NCBI RefSeq assembly: GCF_026966905.1
Contig: NZ_JAPUBN010000016.1
Coordinates: forward strand, 62,001-126,000
From: Marinomonas phaeophyticola
GTDB lineage: Bacteria > Pseudomonadota > Gammaproteobacteria > Pseudomonadales > Marinomonadaceae
Length of the DNA stretch: 64,000 bases
Direction of reading: 5' to 3'
Shown here: piece by piece, positions 45,473 through 54,904 of the stretch
Layout: every line of letters begins with the position of its first letter
Numbering within the stretch: the stretch's first letter is position 1
Program-made: the position numbers and the translations under genes
Notes under the pieces: generated by a model
What the model was told of the DNA's origin: nothing
What the model saw: the letters and a program-made list of their open reading frames with translations, nothing else
Database searches by the model: none

Positions 45473-47143
45473 ATGCTGACTACCGTTGCTATTACCAATT
45501 TTGCCATTGTTGAATCCCTAGAGCTCGAGCTTCGTAAAGGGATGACGGTTATCTCCGGTGAGACTGGAGCAGGCAAATCGATTATGGTAGATGCGCTGTC
45601 CCTATGCTTAGGCGCAAGAACCGACAGCGGTGTCGTCAGGCATGGTGCAAGCAAAGCGGAAATAAGTGCCACATTCGATTTATCAGATAACGCTAGCGCG
45701 ATAAAGTGGCTTCATGAACGAGACCTAGAATCCGATCAACATTGTATTTTACGTCGTATCATAACTAAAGAAGGCAAATCAAAGGCGTATATTAACAACC
45801 GTCCTTGTGCATTAGCTGACCTTAAGGCAATTGGCTCTTTTTTAATTGACATCCATGGTCAACATGAACATCAATCTTTATTAAAGAAAAGCGCTCAACG
45901 TAACCAGCTTGATGCTTTCGCAGGCTTAACTACACTGACACAAAAAGTAAAAAACCAATATCATGATTGGAAAAAGATCAAAGAAGAATTACACACTCGA
46001 CTTAATCGTTCTGCAGATCAAGAATCACGCATTCAACTTTTATCCTATCAAGTTAAAGAATTGGAAGATTTAGGGCTAAAAGAGGGTGAACTAAAAACAC
46101 TAGAAGAAGAACAAAACTTCCTTGCAACCATAGCCGATGCACAGCAAAAATCGTATCAAACCAGTTTACTACTTTCAGAAGACGACAATAGTAATATACG
46201 GTCGTTGCTAAATCATGCCTTATTAACGGCTTCTAGCATCCAAACTCGCACACCTCATTTACAAAGTGCCTGTGATTTGATGAATGACGCTATTATTCAA
46301 ATCGAAGAGGCGTGCAACAGTCTTTCTCAATATCAAGACACCCTAGAGCAAGACCCAGTGCGCTTAATTGAAGTCGAAAATCGTCTTAGCGACATATACG
46401 ACACCGCTAGAAAACATAAAACCACACCGGAAGCGCTGCTCTTACTACAAGAAACATTAACATCCGACTTAAATGACATTATTGGTAGCAACGAGAACCT
46501 CGATGCTCTTAAAGAGAAAGAAGAAAAAATTTATCAGTCACTTACAGAACTCGCAACAGAACTGACAGAAAAAAGAATCCAAGCCAAAGAAATATTGTCG
46601 ACAAAAGTAGAAGAGCAGATTCATGGATTAGGTATGCCTCATGCTCAATTTCAAATCCACTGCCACCCCCTCGATGAAGTCTCTAGTCATGGTTTTGAAG
46701 AAATAGAGTACATGATTGCCTCTAATCCAGGACAACCCGCTCAACCTTTGCGAAAAGTCGCATCAGGGGGAGAGCTTTCGAGAATCAGTTTAGGTATCCA
46801 AGTGGTGACCGCTAGCACGTCCACTATTCCGACTCTGATTTTTGATGAAGTAGACGTGGGTATCAGCGGGGGAATTGCCGAAGTCGTCGGTCGAATGCTT
46901 CGCTCCGTCGGTGCCCGAGGTCAGGTATTTTGCGTCACCCATTTAGCTCAAGTCGCAGCGCAAGGACACCAACATCTTCTGGTACAAAAACAAATTTCCG
47001 ATGCTCATACCTCTTCCCAAGTAACCACCCTGCACAAGAAAGATCGCACAATAGAAATTGCCCGTTTATTAGGTGGGTTAGAGCTTACACAACATACTCT
47101 TGCCCATGCTCGTGAGATGTTAGGAAACGTACACCTTCAATAA
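45473..47143 (+). CDS. recN: DNA repair protein RecN
   Basis: A 556-residue SMC-like ATPase in double-strand-break repair (E. coli RecN has 553). N-terminal head with Walker A SGETGAGKSIMVDALSLCLG (about 28-47); long coiled-coil (about 150-370); C-terminal head with the ABC signature ASGGELSRISLGIQ, Walker B TLIFDEVDVGISGG and VTHLAQVAA. ATG 45473 is chosen, with GGAG nine bases upstream and the family start MLTTVAITNFAIV; an ATG 15 bases earlier is less likely. Preceded by a LexA box. Confidence 0.97.
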   Translation: MLTTVAITNFAIVESLELELRKGMTVISGETGAGKSIMVDALSLCLGARTDSGVVRHGASKAEISATFDLSDNASAIKWLHERDLESDQHCILRRIITKEGKSKAYINNRPCALADLKAIGSFLIDIHGQHEHQSLLKKSAQRNQLDAFAGLTTLTQKVKNQYHDWKKIKEELHTRLNRSADQESRIQLLSYQVKELEDLGLKEGELKTLEEEQNFLATIADAQQKSYQTSLLLSEDDNSNIRSLLNHALLTASSIQTRTPHLQSACDLMNDAIIQIEEACNSLSQYQDTLEQDPVRLIEVENRLSDIYDTARKHKTTPEALLLLQETLTSDLNDIIGSNENLDALKEKEEKIYQSLTELATELTEKRIQAKEILSTKVEEQIHGLGMPHAQFQIHCHPLDEVSSHGFEEIEYMIASNPGQPAQPLRKVASGGELSRISLGIQVVTASTSTIPTLIFDEVDVGISGGIAEVVGRMLRSVGARGQVFCVTHLAQVAAQGHQHLLVQKQISDAHTSSQVTTLHKKDRTIEIARLLGGLELTQHTLAHAREMLGNVHLQ

Positions 47144-47195
47144 TCCACTCGGTATTAGCCGTGCACAATATAGAGCGCAAAGTAGATTACATAAA

Positions 47196-47251
47196 AAAAC
47201 CGCTTAATCAAAAACCTAACATTTGTTAGTTTTTTGATTAAGCGGTTTTTC
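47196..47251. terminator. Long bidirectional terminator between recN and fur
   Basis: AAAACCGCTTAATCAAAAA and its complement TTTTTGATTAAGCGGTTTT form a stem of about 18 pairs, with an inner CTAAC/GTTAG hairpin. A- and T-tracts flank it. It separates convergent recN and fur. Confidence 0.9.
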
Positions 47252-47260
47252 AAACAATTT

Positions 47261-47671
47261 TTACTTGGATTTTGGCTTAACGTATAAAATTAAGTTGTGA
47301 TCTTCAATTTCATAACCATGTTCTGCCGCAATTTCTTTTTGACGTTGCTCAATAATTGGGTCAAAAAACTCAATTACTTTACCCGTTTCCAAACAAATCA
47401 TATGATCATGGTGGTCTTCTTGAGCAATTTCAAAGACCGCTGTACCTGCTTCAAAGTGATGACGCATAACCAAACCTGCGCTTTCAAATTGAGTCAATAC
47501 ACGGTAAACCGTCGCTAAACCTACGTCTTCGCCTTGGTCTAGTAACTTTCTATACACGTCATCCGCACTTAAATGCGAACCTTCCGAGCCTTCCAATATC
47601 TGTAGAATCTTCACTCTCGGTAAAGTCACTTTAAGGCCGGCTTTCTTGAGTTCTTGATTTTCGTTTGTCAT
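47261..47671 (-). CDS. fur: Ferric uptake regulator Fur
   Basis: A 136-residue Fe2+-dependent repressor. Winged helix (about 10-80: GLKVTLPRVKILQIL, LATVYRVLTQFESAGLV) and dimerisation domain with metal-binding HHFEAG, the DHHDHMICLETGKVIEF motif (about 86-102), and C-terminal acidic/His part. It lacks the second and third C-terminal CxxC cysteines seen in E. coli Fur (only ICLETG Cys93 remains), so the structural zinc site differs, as in several marine Fur proteins. Recurrent gene order: bamE is divergent, recN follows. Confidence 0.96.
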   Translation of the reverse strand: MTNENQELKKAGLKVTLPRVKILQILEGSEGSHLSADDVYRKLLDQGEDVGLATVYRVLTQFESAGLVMRHHFEAGTAVFEIAQEDHHDHMICLETGKVIEFFDPIIEQRQKEIAAEHGYEIEDHNLILYVKPKSK

Positions 47672-47740
47672 TGGCTATTCTCTACTCGAACTTATTTTTA
47701 AATACTTTATCATTAGTTGATCTAAATTAGGATTAAACCA

Positions 47741-48061
47741 ATGAAAAAAACACTAATCACTTTTACTCTTGCTCTTTCAATGAGCGCATGTAGCTTGTTT
47801 CCCGATGCTTATAAAACTCCAGTACCTCAAGGAAACATTTTAAAACAAGAACAAGTCTCCCAATTAGAACTCGGCATGACTGAACCACAAGTCAGGTTTC
47901 TAATTGGTACTCCTATGATCGCAGATCAATTCACTCCAAATGAATGGCGATACCTATTCACCTCAGTCTACGCAACAGACAAGACTAAAAAAAGCGAAAT
48001 AGACAAACTTACTCTCACATTTAAAAATGGCATTTTAGTAAAGATCGATCCTCAACTCTGA
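47741..48061 (+). CDS. bamE: Outer-membrane assembly lipoprotein BamE
   Basis: A 106-residue lipoprotein of the BAM complex, which inserts beta-barrel proteins. Lipobox MSAC (Cys about 17), then VPQGNILKQEQVSQLELGMTEPQVRFL (in part: the SmpA/OmlA motif, about 27-55) and PFxxxRWxY-like NEWRYLFTSVY. AGGA eight bases before the ATG. Divergent from fur. Confidence 0.95.
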   Translation: MKKTLITFTLALSMSACSLFPDAYKTPVPQGNILKQEQVSQLELGMTEPQVRFLIGTPMIADQFTPNEWRYLFTSVYATDKTKKSEIDKLTLTFKNGILVKIDPQL

Positions 48062-48069
48062 GTTCGTTT

Positions 48070-48363
48070 TTACTTTGCCGCTTTTGCCGCTCGATTGGCC
48101 CGCGCTTGTTTCGGGTCAATCTTTAACTCACGATAAATTTCTACTCTCTCGCCTGCTTTTAGTACTTGTGACTCTGGATTACGGATCGACTTCCCAAAAA
48201 TACCAAGCTTTGCCGTACTCAACTCCACTTCAGGGAAAAAAGCATTCATATTAGACATCATAACAGCATCGCGAACAGTACTGCCTTCTTCCACATCAAG
48301 AGCGATGATTTTTTGTTTTTCAGGAAGTGCGTACGCCACTTCTACTCGTATTTTATCCACCAT
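48070..48363 (-). CDS. rnfH: RnfH family ubiquitin-like-fold protein
   Basis: A 97-residue beta-grasp protein: RVEVAYALPEKQKIIALDVEE at the N-terminus, GIFGKSIRNPESQVLKAGERVEIYRELKIDPK (in pieces, about 52-85) and an Ala/Lys tail. Family members are encoded beside ratA in gammaproteobacteria; function unclear (originally near nitrogen-fixation electron transport genes in Rhodobacter). The start ATG overlaps the restored end of ratA. Confidence 0.92.
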   Translation of the reverse strand: MVDKIRVEVAYALPEKQKIIALDVEEGSTVRDAVMMSNMNAFFPEVELSTAKLGIFGKSIRNPESQVLKAGERVEIYRELKIDPKQARANRAAKAAK

Positions 48364-48783
48364 AAACTACCTTCGCTCTATTACTAAACGCATCGACCAT
48401 GGAGTTAGCCACTTGACTAAATACCCCCCAAAAGCAAATTTCAACATACCATTTAACTCAAAATCCAAAGAGAGCGCGATCTTACAACTGGTTTCTGATA
48501 AAGGTGTAAATACCCAAACACCGTGCAATTTTTTAAATGGGCCTTCAACCAGATTCATTTCAATTCTGTCTACTGACTGTAGGGTATTTTTGGTCGTAAA
48601 AGATTGCCTGACAGGCCCTTTACCCACTTCTAAAGCAGCAACAATCGCTTCTTCTGTCTGTGATTTCACTTGAGAACTAATGCAACCAGGCAAAAATAAT
48701 GGGTAAGCATTCACATCATTCACAAGATCAAACATTTGTTTACAACTGTAATTTACATAGGCAGACCTTTCTATCTGACTCAC
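48353..48783 (-). pseudogene. ratA: ratA with a one-base frameshift near its 3' end
   Basis: A START/Bet-v-1-like protein (RatA/YfjG; E. coli form reported to block 70S assembly; homologue of mitochondrial Coq10, a ubiquinone-binding protein). Residues 1-122 follow the family: SCKQMFDLVNDVNAYPLFLPGC, EGPFKKLHGVWVFTPL and DFELNGMLKFAFGG. After a run of six G (minus strand; 48424-48429) the frame ends YLVKWLTPWSMRLVIERR. With a seventh G the next frame gives VFSQVANSMVDAFSNRAK and a stop overlapping rnfH, exactly the family C-terminus (total 143 residues). So either a 1-base deletion in a homopolymer or a sequencing error. Confidence 0.85.
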
Positions 48784-48784
48784 T

Positions 48785-50143
48785 CTATACTCCTATCCAA
48801 CCAATGATCGTAATTACCAACATAATTGGAATACTGAAAAACTTCAAAACATTATACCACCACTTGAAATGCTTAGGATTACGAGTAATTAGCTCATTTT
48901 CCAACATACTTCGAGGCAGATTTAACGCCACCAATACACTTAATAAAATGGCAACGATAGGTAATAAAATCAAAGAGGTAAATTTATCTAAAGCATCAAA
49001 GAAGACGTAACCAAAAATGGTCCAATCACCCCAGTCATTTAAAGACAATAAACTCACCAGCCCTAAAAACCAAACACCAATTCCAAGTAGCAACGCGGCT
49101 TTAAAACGCCCTACATAGAAACGTTCATGTAACCAAGAAACAAACAACTCCAACATGGAAATAGCCGACGTTAGCGCGGCCAGAATCAATAGTAAGAAAA
49201 ACACGGCACCAACAAGTTGTCCTCCAGGCAAACTTCCGAACGCAACAGGTAAAGACACAAAGGTTAAGCTAGGGCCAGAGTCGATGGCAATATTTAACGA
49301 AAATACGAGAGGTAAAACTACTAGACCCGCTAATATCGCTACCAAAGAATCAATCCCAACAACGATAGTACAGGCTCTTGCAATAGACATGTGCTTACTC
49401 ATATAGGCAGCATATGCAAACATGCCTCCCATACCTATACTCAAGCTAAAAAAGGCATGTCCTACCGCCGATAGCACGACATTTGGTGTAATTTGATTCC
49501 AATTCCAAGAAAACAAAAATATCAGAGTCTGCTCTACATCGCCCACTAGTGATGAGTAGATAGACAGACCTATTAACATTAGGATTAATACTGGTAGAAG
49601 AACTTTAACCAACACCGCTAAACCCTTGGTAACCGACTGCCCAACCGCTAAAATAACCAACACCACAAACACAGAATGCCACAATAGCATTTCTGCAGGA
49701 GATTCAATCAAGCCTTTAAAAATCGATTGCGTTTTATATTCATCGGTTCCTACAAACACGCCTTTTAATGATCTCTCAAAAAAAGCCAATGCCCAACCCG
49801 CGATCACACTGTAAAAACTCAGAATCAAAAAACCAGCAAGGCCCGCTAAATAAGGAACAAATACCCACGCCTTTTTTATAATACGACGTTCATGCAAATC
49901 ATTAATAGTATCAATTGGGTTCGCTCGAACCGAACGACCAAGGGCCACTTCGGCGATTAAGACTGGTAAACCAACAAAAAGCAAACACAGTAAATATACA
50001 AACAGAAAAGCACCGCCTCCGTTTTCACCGACCATGTAAGGGAACTTCCAAATATTACCAAGGCCTACGGCAGAACCACTAGCCGCTAAAATAAATAACC
50101 AGGGACTAGACCAAATTCCTTGCACACAACGATTCTCGGGCAT
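48785..50143 (-). CDS. Sodium-dependent transporter, NSS (SNF) family
   Basis: A 452-residue inner-membrane symporter of the neurotransmitter:sodium symporter fold, relatives of LeuT/MhsT. The family start is WSSPWLFILAASGSAVGLGN then IWKFPYMVGENGGGAF (sodium and substrate site, about residues 10-46), with eleven hydrophobic segments in total. Typical substrates are amino acids or other small organic solutes with Na+. It lies between ratA and smpB, two bases from the ratA start, so it may be co-transcribed with ratA-rnfH. Substrate unknown. Confidence 0.93.
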   Translation of the reverse strand: MPENRCVQGIWSSPWLFILAASGSAVGLGNIWKFPYMVGENGGGAFLFVYLLCLLFVGLPVLIAEVALGRSVRANPIDTINDLHERRIIKKAWVFVPYLAGLAGFLILSFYSVIAGWALAFFERSLKGVFVGTDEYKTQSIFKGLIESPAEMLLWHSVFVVLVILAVGQSVTKGLAVLVKVLLPVLILMLIGLSIYSSLVGDVEQTLIFLFSWNWNQITPNVVLSAVGHAFFSLSIGMGGMFAYAAYMSKHMSIARACTIVVGIDSLVAILAGLVVLPLVFSLNIAIDSGPSLTFVSLPVAFGSLPGGQLVGAVFFLLLILAALTSAISMLELFVSWLHERFYVGRFKAALLLGIGVWFLGLVSLLSLNDWGDWTIFGYVFFDALDKFTSLILLPIVAILLSVLVALNLPRSMLENELITRNPKHFKWWYNVLKFFSIPIMLVITIIGWIGV

Positions 50144-50313
50144 AAATTACGCTCTTGCTTAATTTCATTACAGTCTAGCTTGAACGAATTAACCCGCCAC
50201 TTTAAACTGTTTGCTATTAGACTTTCTTAAAAAATGTGAATTCTCTAACATTAAGCGCCTGAGCTCAAGAAAAGCATAGGCTTTTCCAACATGTAATCGT
50301 ATAATTTTGACCC

Positions 50314-50793
50314 ATGAGTAAAGCAAAGAAGAAATCCACCAGTACAGGCACCATTGCCTTAAATAAACGTGCACGCCACGATTATTTTGTTGATACAAAA
50401 TTTGAAGCCGGTTTATGCCTAGAAGGTTGGGAAGTAAAAAGCCTACGTGAAGGTAAAGCTCAGCTCGTTGATGCCTTTGTTATCATTCATCAGAATGAAG
50501 CGTGGCTGATCGGTGCTCGCATTACCCCACTTTTAAGCGCATCCACACATGTGGTATGTGACCCTCTACGTAAACGTAAGCTCTTGTTGAACCGCAAAGA
50601 GCTGGATAAAATTATCCAAGTCACTGAGCAAAAGGGTAAAACCTGTGCGGCGATGGCTCTTTATTGGAAGGGCAACCACATTAAATGTGAAGTCGCTCTA
50701 GTAACGGGTAAGCAAGATCATGACAAACGTAATACAGAGCGTGACCGGGATTGGGCACGAGATAAAGAAAGATTAATGAAACATAGTGCATAA
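50314..50793 (+). CDS. smpB: SsrA-binding protein SmpB
   Basis: A 159-residue partner of tmRNA in trans-translation. The oligonucleotide-binding barrel has [24 protein letters not shown] (in pieces, about 12-35), [14 protein letters not shown] and the C-terminal tail [23 protein letters not shown], which mimics the codon-anticodon helix in the A site. No clear ribosome site is seen before the ATG. The gene is followed by ssrA 65 bases later. Confidence 0.97.
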   Translation: MSKAKKKSTSTGTIALNKRARHDYFVDTKFEAGLCLEGWEVKSLREGKAQLVDAFVIIHQNEAWLIGARITPLLSASTHVVCDPLRKRKLLLNRKELDKIIQVTEQKGKTCAAMALYWKGNHIKCEVALVTGKQDHDKRNTERDRDWARDKERLMKHSA

Positions 50794-50858
50794 ACGCGCT
50801 ATTTCAATCTTGCTGCTAGCGTAAACGGATGCTTTGCGCTAGAATCAGCCTACTTTTT

Positions 50859-51219
50859 GGGGGCGACATGGTTTCGACGTCGGTTACAAACCCAAAGGTG
50901 CATGTCGAGAGCGGTATGTGATCTCGTAAATCCCCCATACCATTTTAATAGTCGCAAACGACGAAAACTACTCTTTAGCAGCCTAAACCCCTGCTAAAGT
51001 GCTGTCCTCAGGTTGCTTGTAGCCAGAGAATCGACAGTATCATAAATTACGAGATGCTAACTGATGCCCCGCCTAGGGATAAGGTTCTAAGACTAAGTAG
51101 GCTCGCCATTAACACCCTGTCCTTCGGGCGGTTCGTGGTCAAATAATAGAAGTGACTATGCATGTAGAGCCGATGGCAGAGGACTGACGGACGGGGGTTC
51201 GATCCCCCCGCCTCCACCA
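50859..51219 (+). ncRNA. ssrA: tmRNA (ssrA)
   Basis: A 361-nt transfer-messenger RNA. The 5' end GGGGGCGACATGG pairs with CCCCCGCCTCCACCA-type 3' end, forming the Ala acceptor with the G-U pair region. The mRNA part encodes (A)ANDENYSLAA and a TAA stop (resume codon GCA at 50954; stop 50984-50986). Pseudoknot stems flank the tag. A -10-like TAGAAT is at 50840-50845. The terminator follows at 51227. No integrated element sits in its 3' end. Confidence 0.97.
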
Positions 51220-51226
51220 AACACAA

Positions 51227-51258
51227 GAAAGGCCACCCTTAGGGGTGGCCTTTTTTAT
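51227..51258 (+). terminator. Terminator of ssrA
   Basis: AAAGGCCACCC, loop TTAG, GGGTGGCCTTTTTT: a strong stem with T-run eight bases after the tmRNA. Confidence 0.95.
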
Positions 51259-51402
51259 TGCCTAAAGCCTTGTTAATACTGGTTTTCAGGCTTAAAGCCT
51301 TATTTATTAGCTTGAATAACGTCTTGTATTGGATCGTATGTATTTGAACCGCATAAGAGATACCAAGTAACCATAAAGTATAGGTGTTGTATTTGTTTCT
51401 AT

Positions 51403-52302
51403 TTATTGCTGATAATCAGAAAATTCCGAGACTAAAAAATCAAAGACTCGTCTGATTCGACGATTGGTTCGCAATTCATTGTGGGTAACTAGCCATAGAT
51501 CTATAGTCACCAGCGGGAGGTCAGATATGGAAATCCGTTCAACGAGCGGCTCGTTATCTCCAATTGCTTCTATCGTGGCACTAATTGCCACTCCTCTTTT
51601 CACTAACTCCCACTGAACAATATGACTGTTTGAAATGACTGGAAAGTTTTTTTTACTTAGAGAAAGCCCCTGTGAATTAAGCAACTCCATAAGACGCCCC
51701 GAGTTATCCGTGTCAATGTAGTTCGCCTTGTTTAACTCATCGATTGATGGCGGGTTACCCAATTGCTGCAAATAACTTTTGGCAATGTAGAGATACCCTC
51801 GAACACGGCATAATCTTTTGGCAATCAACTCGGGCTGTGTTGGACGAACACTGCGGATAGCAATGTCAGCCTCTCTTCGGTTGAGATTACGCTCCTCGTT
51901 AGTGGAAAAAATTTTGATCTCAATGCCAGGTTCTAATTCCCTTAGGTTCTTGATCACGGGTGACAATAGGAATGTGGAGAAAAGTTCGGAAGCGGTAATG
52001 CTAACGTCACCCTCAATGGCGTCTGATTTACCCGAAGCAGATAAAGAAAATTGGTTGGCTGCATGCCCCATCAGTCGCACATGTTCTAGTAATTTGATGC
52101 CATTAGGCGTTAGTTCCAAGCCTCGGCCTCGTCTGGTAAATAGATCAAATCCTATTTCCCTTTCTAGCGCCGCCACTTGTCGCCCTAAAGTAGGCTGCGT
52201 CATTCCCATTGAACGAGCAGCCGCTGCCAAAGAGCCTTCCTCTGCTGTTACCAAAAAAGCTCGCGCACGGTTCCAGTCGAATGTTATTGATTTCCAATCC
52301 AT
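51403..52302 (-). CDS. LysR-family transcriptional regulator
   Basis: A 299-residue LysR regulator with the start taken at ATG 52302 (an upstream frame extends to 52374 without a better site). Helix-turn-helix: ARAFLVTAEEGSLAAAARSMG and MTQPTLGRQVAALEREIGF; effector domain about 90-290 with PVIKNLRELEPGIEIKI, EADIAIRSVRPT and GVAISATIEAI. It is of the broad LysR group that often controls oxidative or transport genes. Divergent upstream is a lipoprotein gene at 52402, about 100 bases away. Confidence 0.85.
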   Translation of the reverse strand: MDWKSITFDWNRARAFLVTAEEGSLAAAARSMGMTQPTLGRQVAALEREIGFDLFTRRGRGLELTPNGIKLLEHVRLMGHAANQFSLSASGKSDAIEGDVSITASELFSTFLLSPVIKNLRELEPGIEIKIFSTNEERNLNRREADIAIRSVRPTQPELIAKRLCRVRGYLYIAKSYLQQLGNPPSIDELNKANYIDTDNSGRLMELLNSQGLSLSKKNFPVISNSHIVQWELVKRGVAISATIEAIGDNEPLVERISISDLPLVTIDLWLVTHNELRTNRRIRRVFDFLVSEFSDYQQ

Positions 52303-52401
52303 ACAAAAATGCATATCTGTTTTCAATATTTCATTATATTGATTCCATGAATGCATTGATAGAATTATAGACATTAAATAACTTTAACGGAATTAATGCA
52401 T

Positions 52402-52725
52402 ATGAAACTACCTACTATCGCACTGCTATTAGTCACACTATTACTCGGCGCATGTTCGAGTTTGATCCAAACAGCCTCCATTTCTGAAGCATATAAACAC
52501 TATGATCGTCAGCAATACGACCGGACATTAGAACTGATCTCACAGGCAGAGAATGCAGAAGCTATGTCAGCTGAAACGAAAGCGGAATTGGTGTACTTAA
52601 AAGCAATGACCTACGAAGAGATGGGTGAGATCGAGACAGCTAACACGCTTTATGAGTACCTGACTAAAGAACATAGTAATTCACAATACGGGTATATGGC
52701 TGTCAAAAAATTGAATGGCCACTAA
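52402..52725 (+). CDS. Lipoprotein with a TPR-like repeat
   Basis: A 107-residue lipoprotein: signal sequence with lipobox LGAC (Cys about 17), then about 80 residues of helical pairs with the tetratricopeptide pattern (YKHYDRQQYDRTLELISQAEN, AELVYLKAMTYEEMGEIETANTLYEYL split here in text). TPR lipoproteins often act in outer-membrane or envelope assembly. It sits between a divergent LysR gene and a membrane-protein gene and may form a unit with the latter. Start ATG 52402 (two codons after another ATG) is tentative. Confidence 0.65.
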   Translation: MKLPTIALLLVTLLLGACSSLIQTASISEAYKHYDRQQYDRTLELISQAENAEAMSAETKAELVYLKAMTYEEMGEIETANTLYEYLTKEHSNSQYGYMAVKKLNGH

Positions 52726-52773
52726 TCAACTTTAATTATCCGTTTTAGCCAACTTCTAACCGAGATTTTACTT

Positions 52774-53460
52774 ATGAAAGATATCATTGTTTGGGCAATA
52801 CATACCCCTGCGGGAACGATTGCCTTAGTAGCAGCCGTTCTTGCCATGTTCGCTAAGAAAGGGAGTACACGACATAAGAAAGCAGGTTCCTGGTTTTCAG
52901 TATCAATGATGGCCATGCTGGTTTCAGGCATTGTAGCCGCTTACCTCAAAAACTCCATCGATGAGATGATGTTGAGTGCAATTGTCCTGTATACCGCATT
53001 TACCGCCTGGTTAACTGTGCATCATAAAAAGGATGAAACTGACGTTCTGGAATTAACGGCTCTGATATGGGTCATTGGCTTCGCCATTTTTGCATTTTTT
53101 CTCAGTATGGGTTGGCAAGAGGTTGAGACGCCTGTTGTCTATCTTGCTTGGAGTGTTTTGGCAGTTATGTGTGCACTGGGGGATATTCGCAACCTTTATT
53201 ATGCTGGTCTTTCCGGTACTCAACGAATGATTCGGCATGTCTGGCGCATAGGCTTTACACTGATATGGGCTGCATTAGCATTCACCGACAAAATCGTAAA
53301 AATGATGGGCGCCAATGTTAAGAACATGCAGGAAGAGCAGGTGCTATTAATTGTAGCACCACCGACACTGCTCATACTGATCATGATTTTGTATTGGATA
53401 ACGCAAATTTTGTTTTTTTCCCGAGAAAAATTTGCGACTCACGACAAGCCAATTAAATAA
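52774..53460 (+). CDS. Integral membrane protein with about seven helices
   Basis: A 228-residue inner-membrane protein. Hydrophobic segments are near 10-25, 40-60, 67-82, 92-112, 120-140, 150-170 and 195-215. The N-terminal HTPAGTIALVAAVLAMF, then KKGSTRHKKAGSWFSVSMMAM, resembles the DUF2306-type proteins that may be cytochrome-like or transporter-like membrane proteins; the exact family is uncertain. It has several conserved His (HTPAG, RHKKAG, HHKK), which could bind haem or metal. It follows the lipoprotein gene with a 48-base gap. Function unknown. Confidence 0.65.
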   Translation: MKDIIVWAIHTPAGTIALVAAVLAMFAKKGSTRHKKAGSWFSVSMMAMLVSGIVAAYLKNSIDEMMLSAIVLYTAFTAWLTVHHKKDETDVLELTALIWVIGFAIFAFFLSMGWQEVETPVVYLAWSVLAVMCALGDIRNLYYAGLSGTQRMIRHVWRIGFTLIWAALAFTDKIVKMMGANVKNMQEEQVLLIVAPPTLLILIMILYWITQILFFSREKFATHDKPIK

Positions 53461-53834
53461 ATGGTGACGACTAAAATTGGTCGAAATACGCTATTACCAA
53501 TCAACGGCTACGCGCCCTAGGGTATTATCTTGTTAGATATTCCTTCATTTAATGGTGAAACGATCAATTTAACAACGCATATTTGATACACCAAACAATT
53601 AAAAGCGCTCAAAATACCAAACAAATATTTTTATAAATCAATACATTATTTTTTAAAGGGTTTTGTATTAGGTCATCGTCCCATATCCAGCAAAGAAAAA
53701 AAGCTTAGTGATGGACTTTTCTATTACCTTATACTGATCCACCTAGCACCTCACAAAATGGGGCACTATTGGGACTACGTAGCAACCAAGACCTCTAGAG
53801 AAAAACAGTACGAGTTAAGCTCGACTTTGATAGA
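53461..53834. other. Intergenic region without recognisable gene
   Basis: This 374-base gap lies between two converging genes. A reading frame on the plus strand of about 60 codons (53661-53837, with HLAPHKMGHYWDYVATKTS) has no start with a ribosome site and matches nothing I know, so I treat it as chance or an eroded gene. AT-rich, no terminator of note. Confidence 0.4.
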
Positions 53835-54740
53835 TTAGTATCGAGTATCACTTTCCTTAAGCAAACTTATAAATTCTTTCACTAGATAATTATTCTTTAT
53901 CGTTGGTTGTGTCCAGGCGCCAATTTTAAATTCCCAAATAGGTTCAGATATGGGTATTTCTACTAGGCGATGATCCGCTATAGATTGAACTAGCTGACTA
54001 GAAATACAGAGTAACGCTTCGGTTTTCTTCATAGTTTCCATGACAGTGCTAATATAATCAGATTCTAGCAAAAGCCTGACAGGTTTAAGCCGCTCCCTTT
54101 CTAATAGATTATTAAACTTTTCCATAATCGATGTGGATTTTTGGAAACCGACCCATGGATACTCACAGAGTAATTGCAAACTTTTCTGCTTATGGTTCGC
54201 CATAGGGTGAAACCTATCCGCCATAATACAAATCCTATTGTTATAAATAGGGAAAAAAGACAATTGCTTAGAAAATGTATCTTCATAGGAGTCATTACCT
54301 CCTAACGCAACATCAATATCACCATTGATGAGACTTGGAAGGAGGTTAGCAATAGGTCCCGATAAAATTTCAACATTGATATGTGGGTGTCTAAGCAGAA
54401 AGTCCGGAATAATGGTATTTAACCTTTTCTCCCAAACAGGCCCAGCACCAATCCGTAAATACTCTTTATTGTTAAGTAGTCGCTCTATTTCAGACTGGGT
54501 ACTGGCTAATTCTCTTTCCATTCTCAGTATGCTGTCCAAGAGAATTTGCCCCGCTGGAGTGAGCGTGACCCCTCTTCCGCCTCTTATCAATAACGGCGTT
54601 CCATAACGTTGCTCAAGCAATTGAATGCTTTTTGAAATCGCCGGTTGAGTGATCGCCAGCGCTTCACTCGCCATCGACATATTCCCATGTAAAACGACTT
54701 CTTTGAAATGTATCAACATTCTTTCCATTTGCTTATCCAT
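53835..54740 (-). CDS. LysR-family regulator beside the sulfatase gene
   Basis: A 301-residue LysR regulator. Helix-turn-helix: LIHFKEVVLHGNMSMASEAL, TQPAISKSIQLLEQRYG; effector domain about 90-290 with NTIIPDFLLRHPHINVEI, PIANLLPSLINGDIDVALGG and MAMETMKKTEALLCISSQL-like parts. It is divergent from the sulfatase gene and symporter (164 bases between starts), so it likely controls uptake and use of a sulfated compound. That link is inferred from arrangement. Confidence 0.85.
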   Translation of the reverse strand: MDKQMERMLIHFKEVVLHGNMSMASEALAITQPAISKSIQLLEQRYGTPLLIRGGRGVTLTPAGQILLDSILRMERELASTQSEIERLLNNKEYLRIGAGPVWEKRLNTIIPDFLLRHPHINVEILSGPIANLLPSLINGDIDVALGGNDSYEDTFSKQLSFFPIYNNRICIMADRFHPMANHKQKSLQLLCEYPWVGFQKSTSIMEKFNNLLERERLKPVRLLLESDYISTVMETMKKTEALLCISSQLVQSIADHRLVEIPISEPIWEFKIGAWTQPTIKNNYLVKEFISLLKESDTRY

Positions 54741-54904
54741 TCAATAATTTTATCTTAATATAACTTTTTTTAATGACTTATATATAAAAATCGACAATTT
54801 AATAAAAAAACACTCAAAAAACAAAAAATCCATAAAAAAAACATATATCTATATCTGAAAACTAGATACTTTTTATATTACAAAATCGCCGTTATGGATT
54901 TCTT

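Noticed and set aside
51219-51402. Possible genomic island inserted at the 3' end of ssrA
   Set aside because: The tmRNA is followed at once by its own terminator; no integrase and no repeat of the tmRNA 3' end were seen nearby.
53661-53837. An open stretch of about 60 codons with HLAPHKMGHYWDYV
   Set aside because: No ribosome site, no recognised family; may be chance or an eroded gene.
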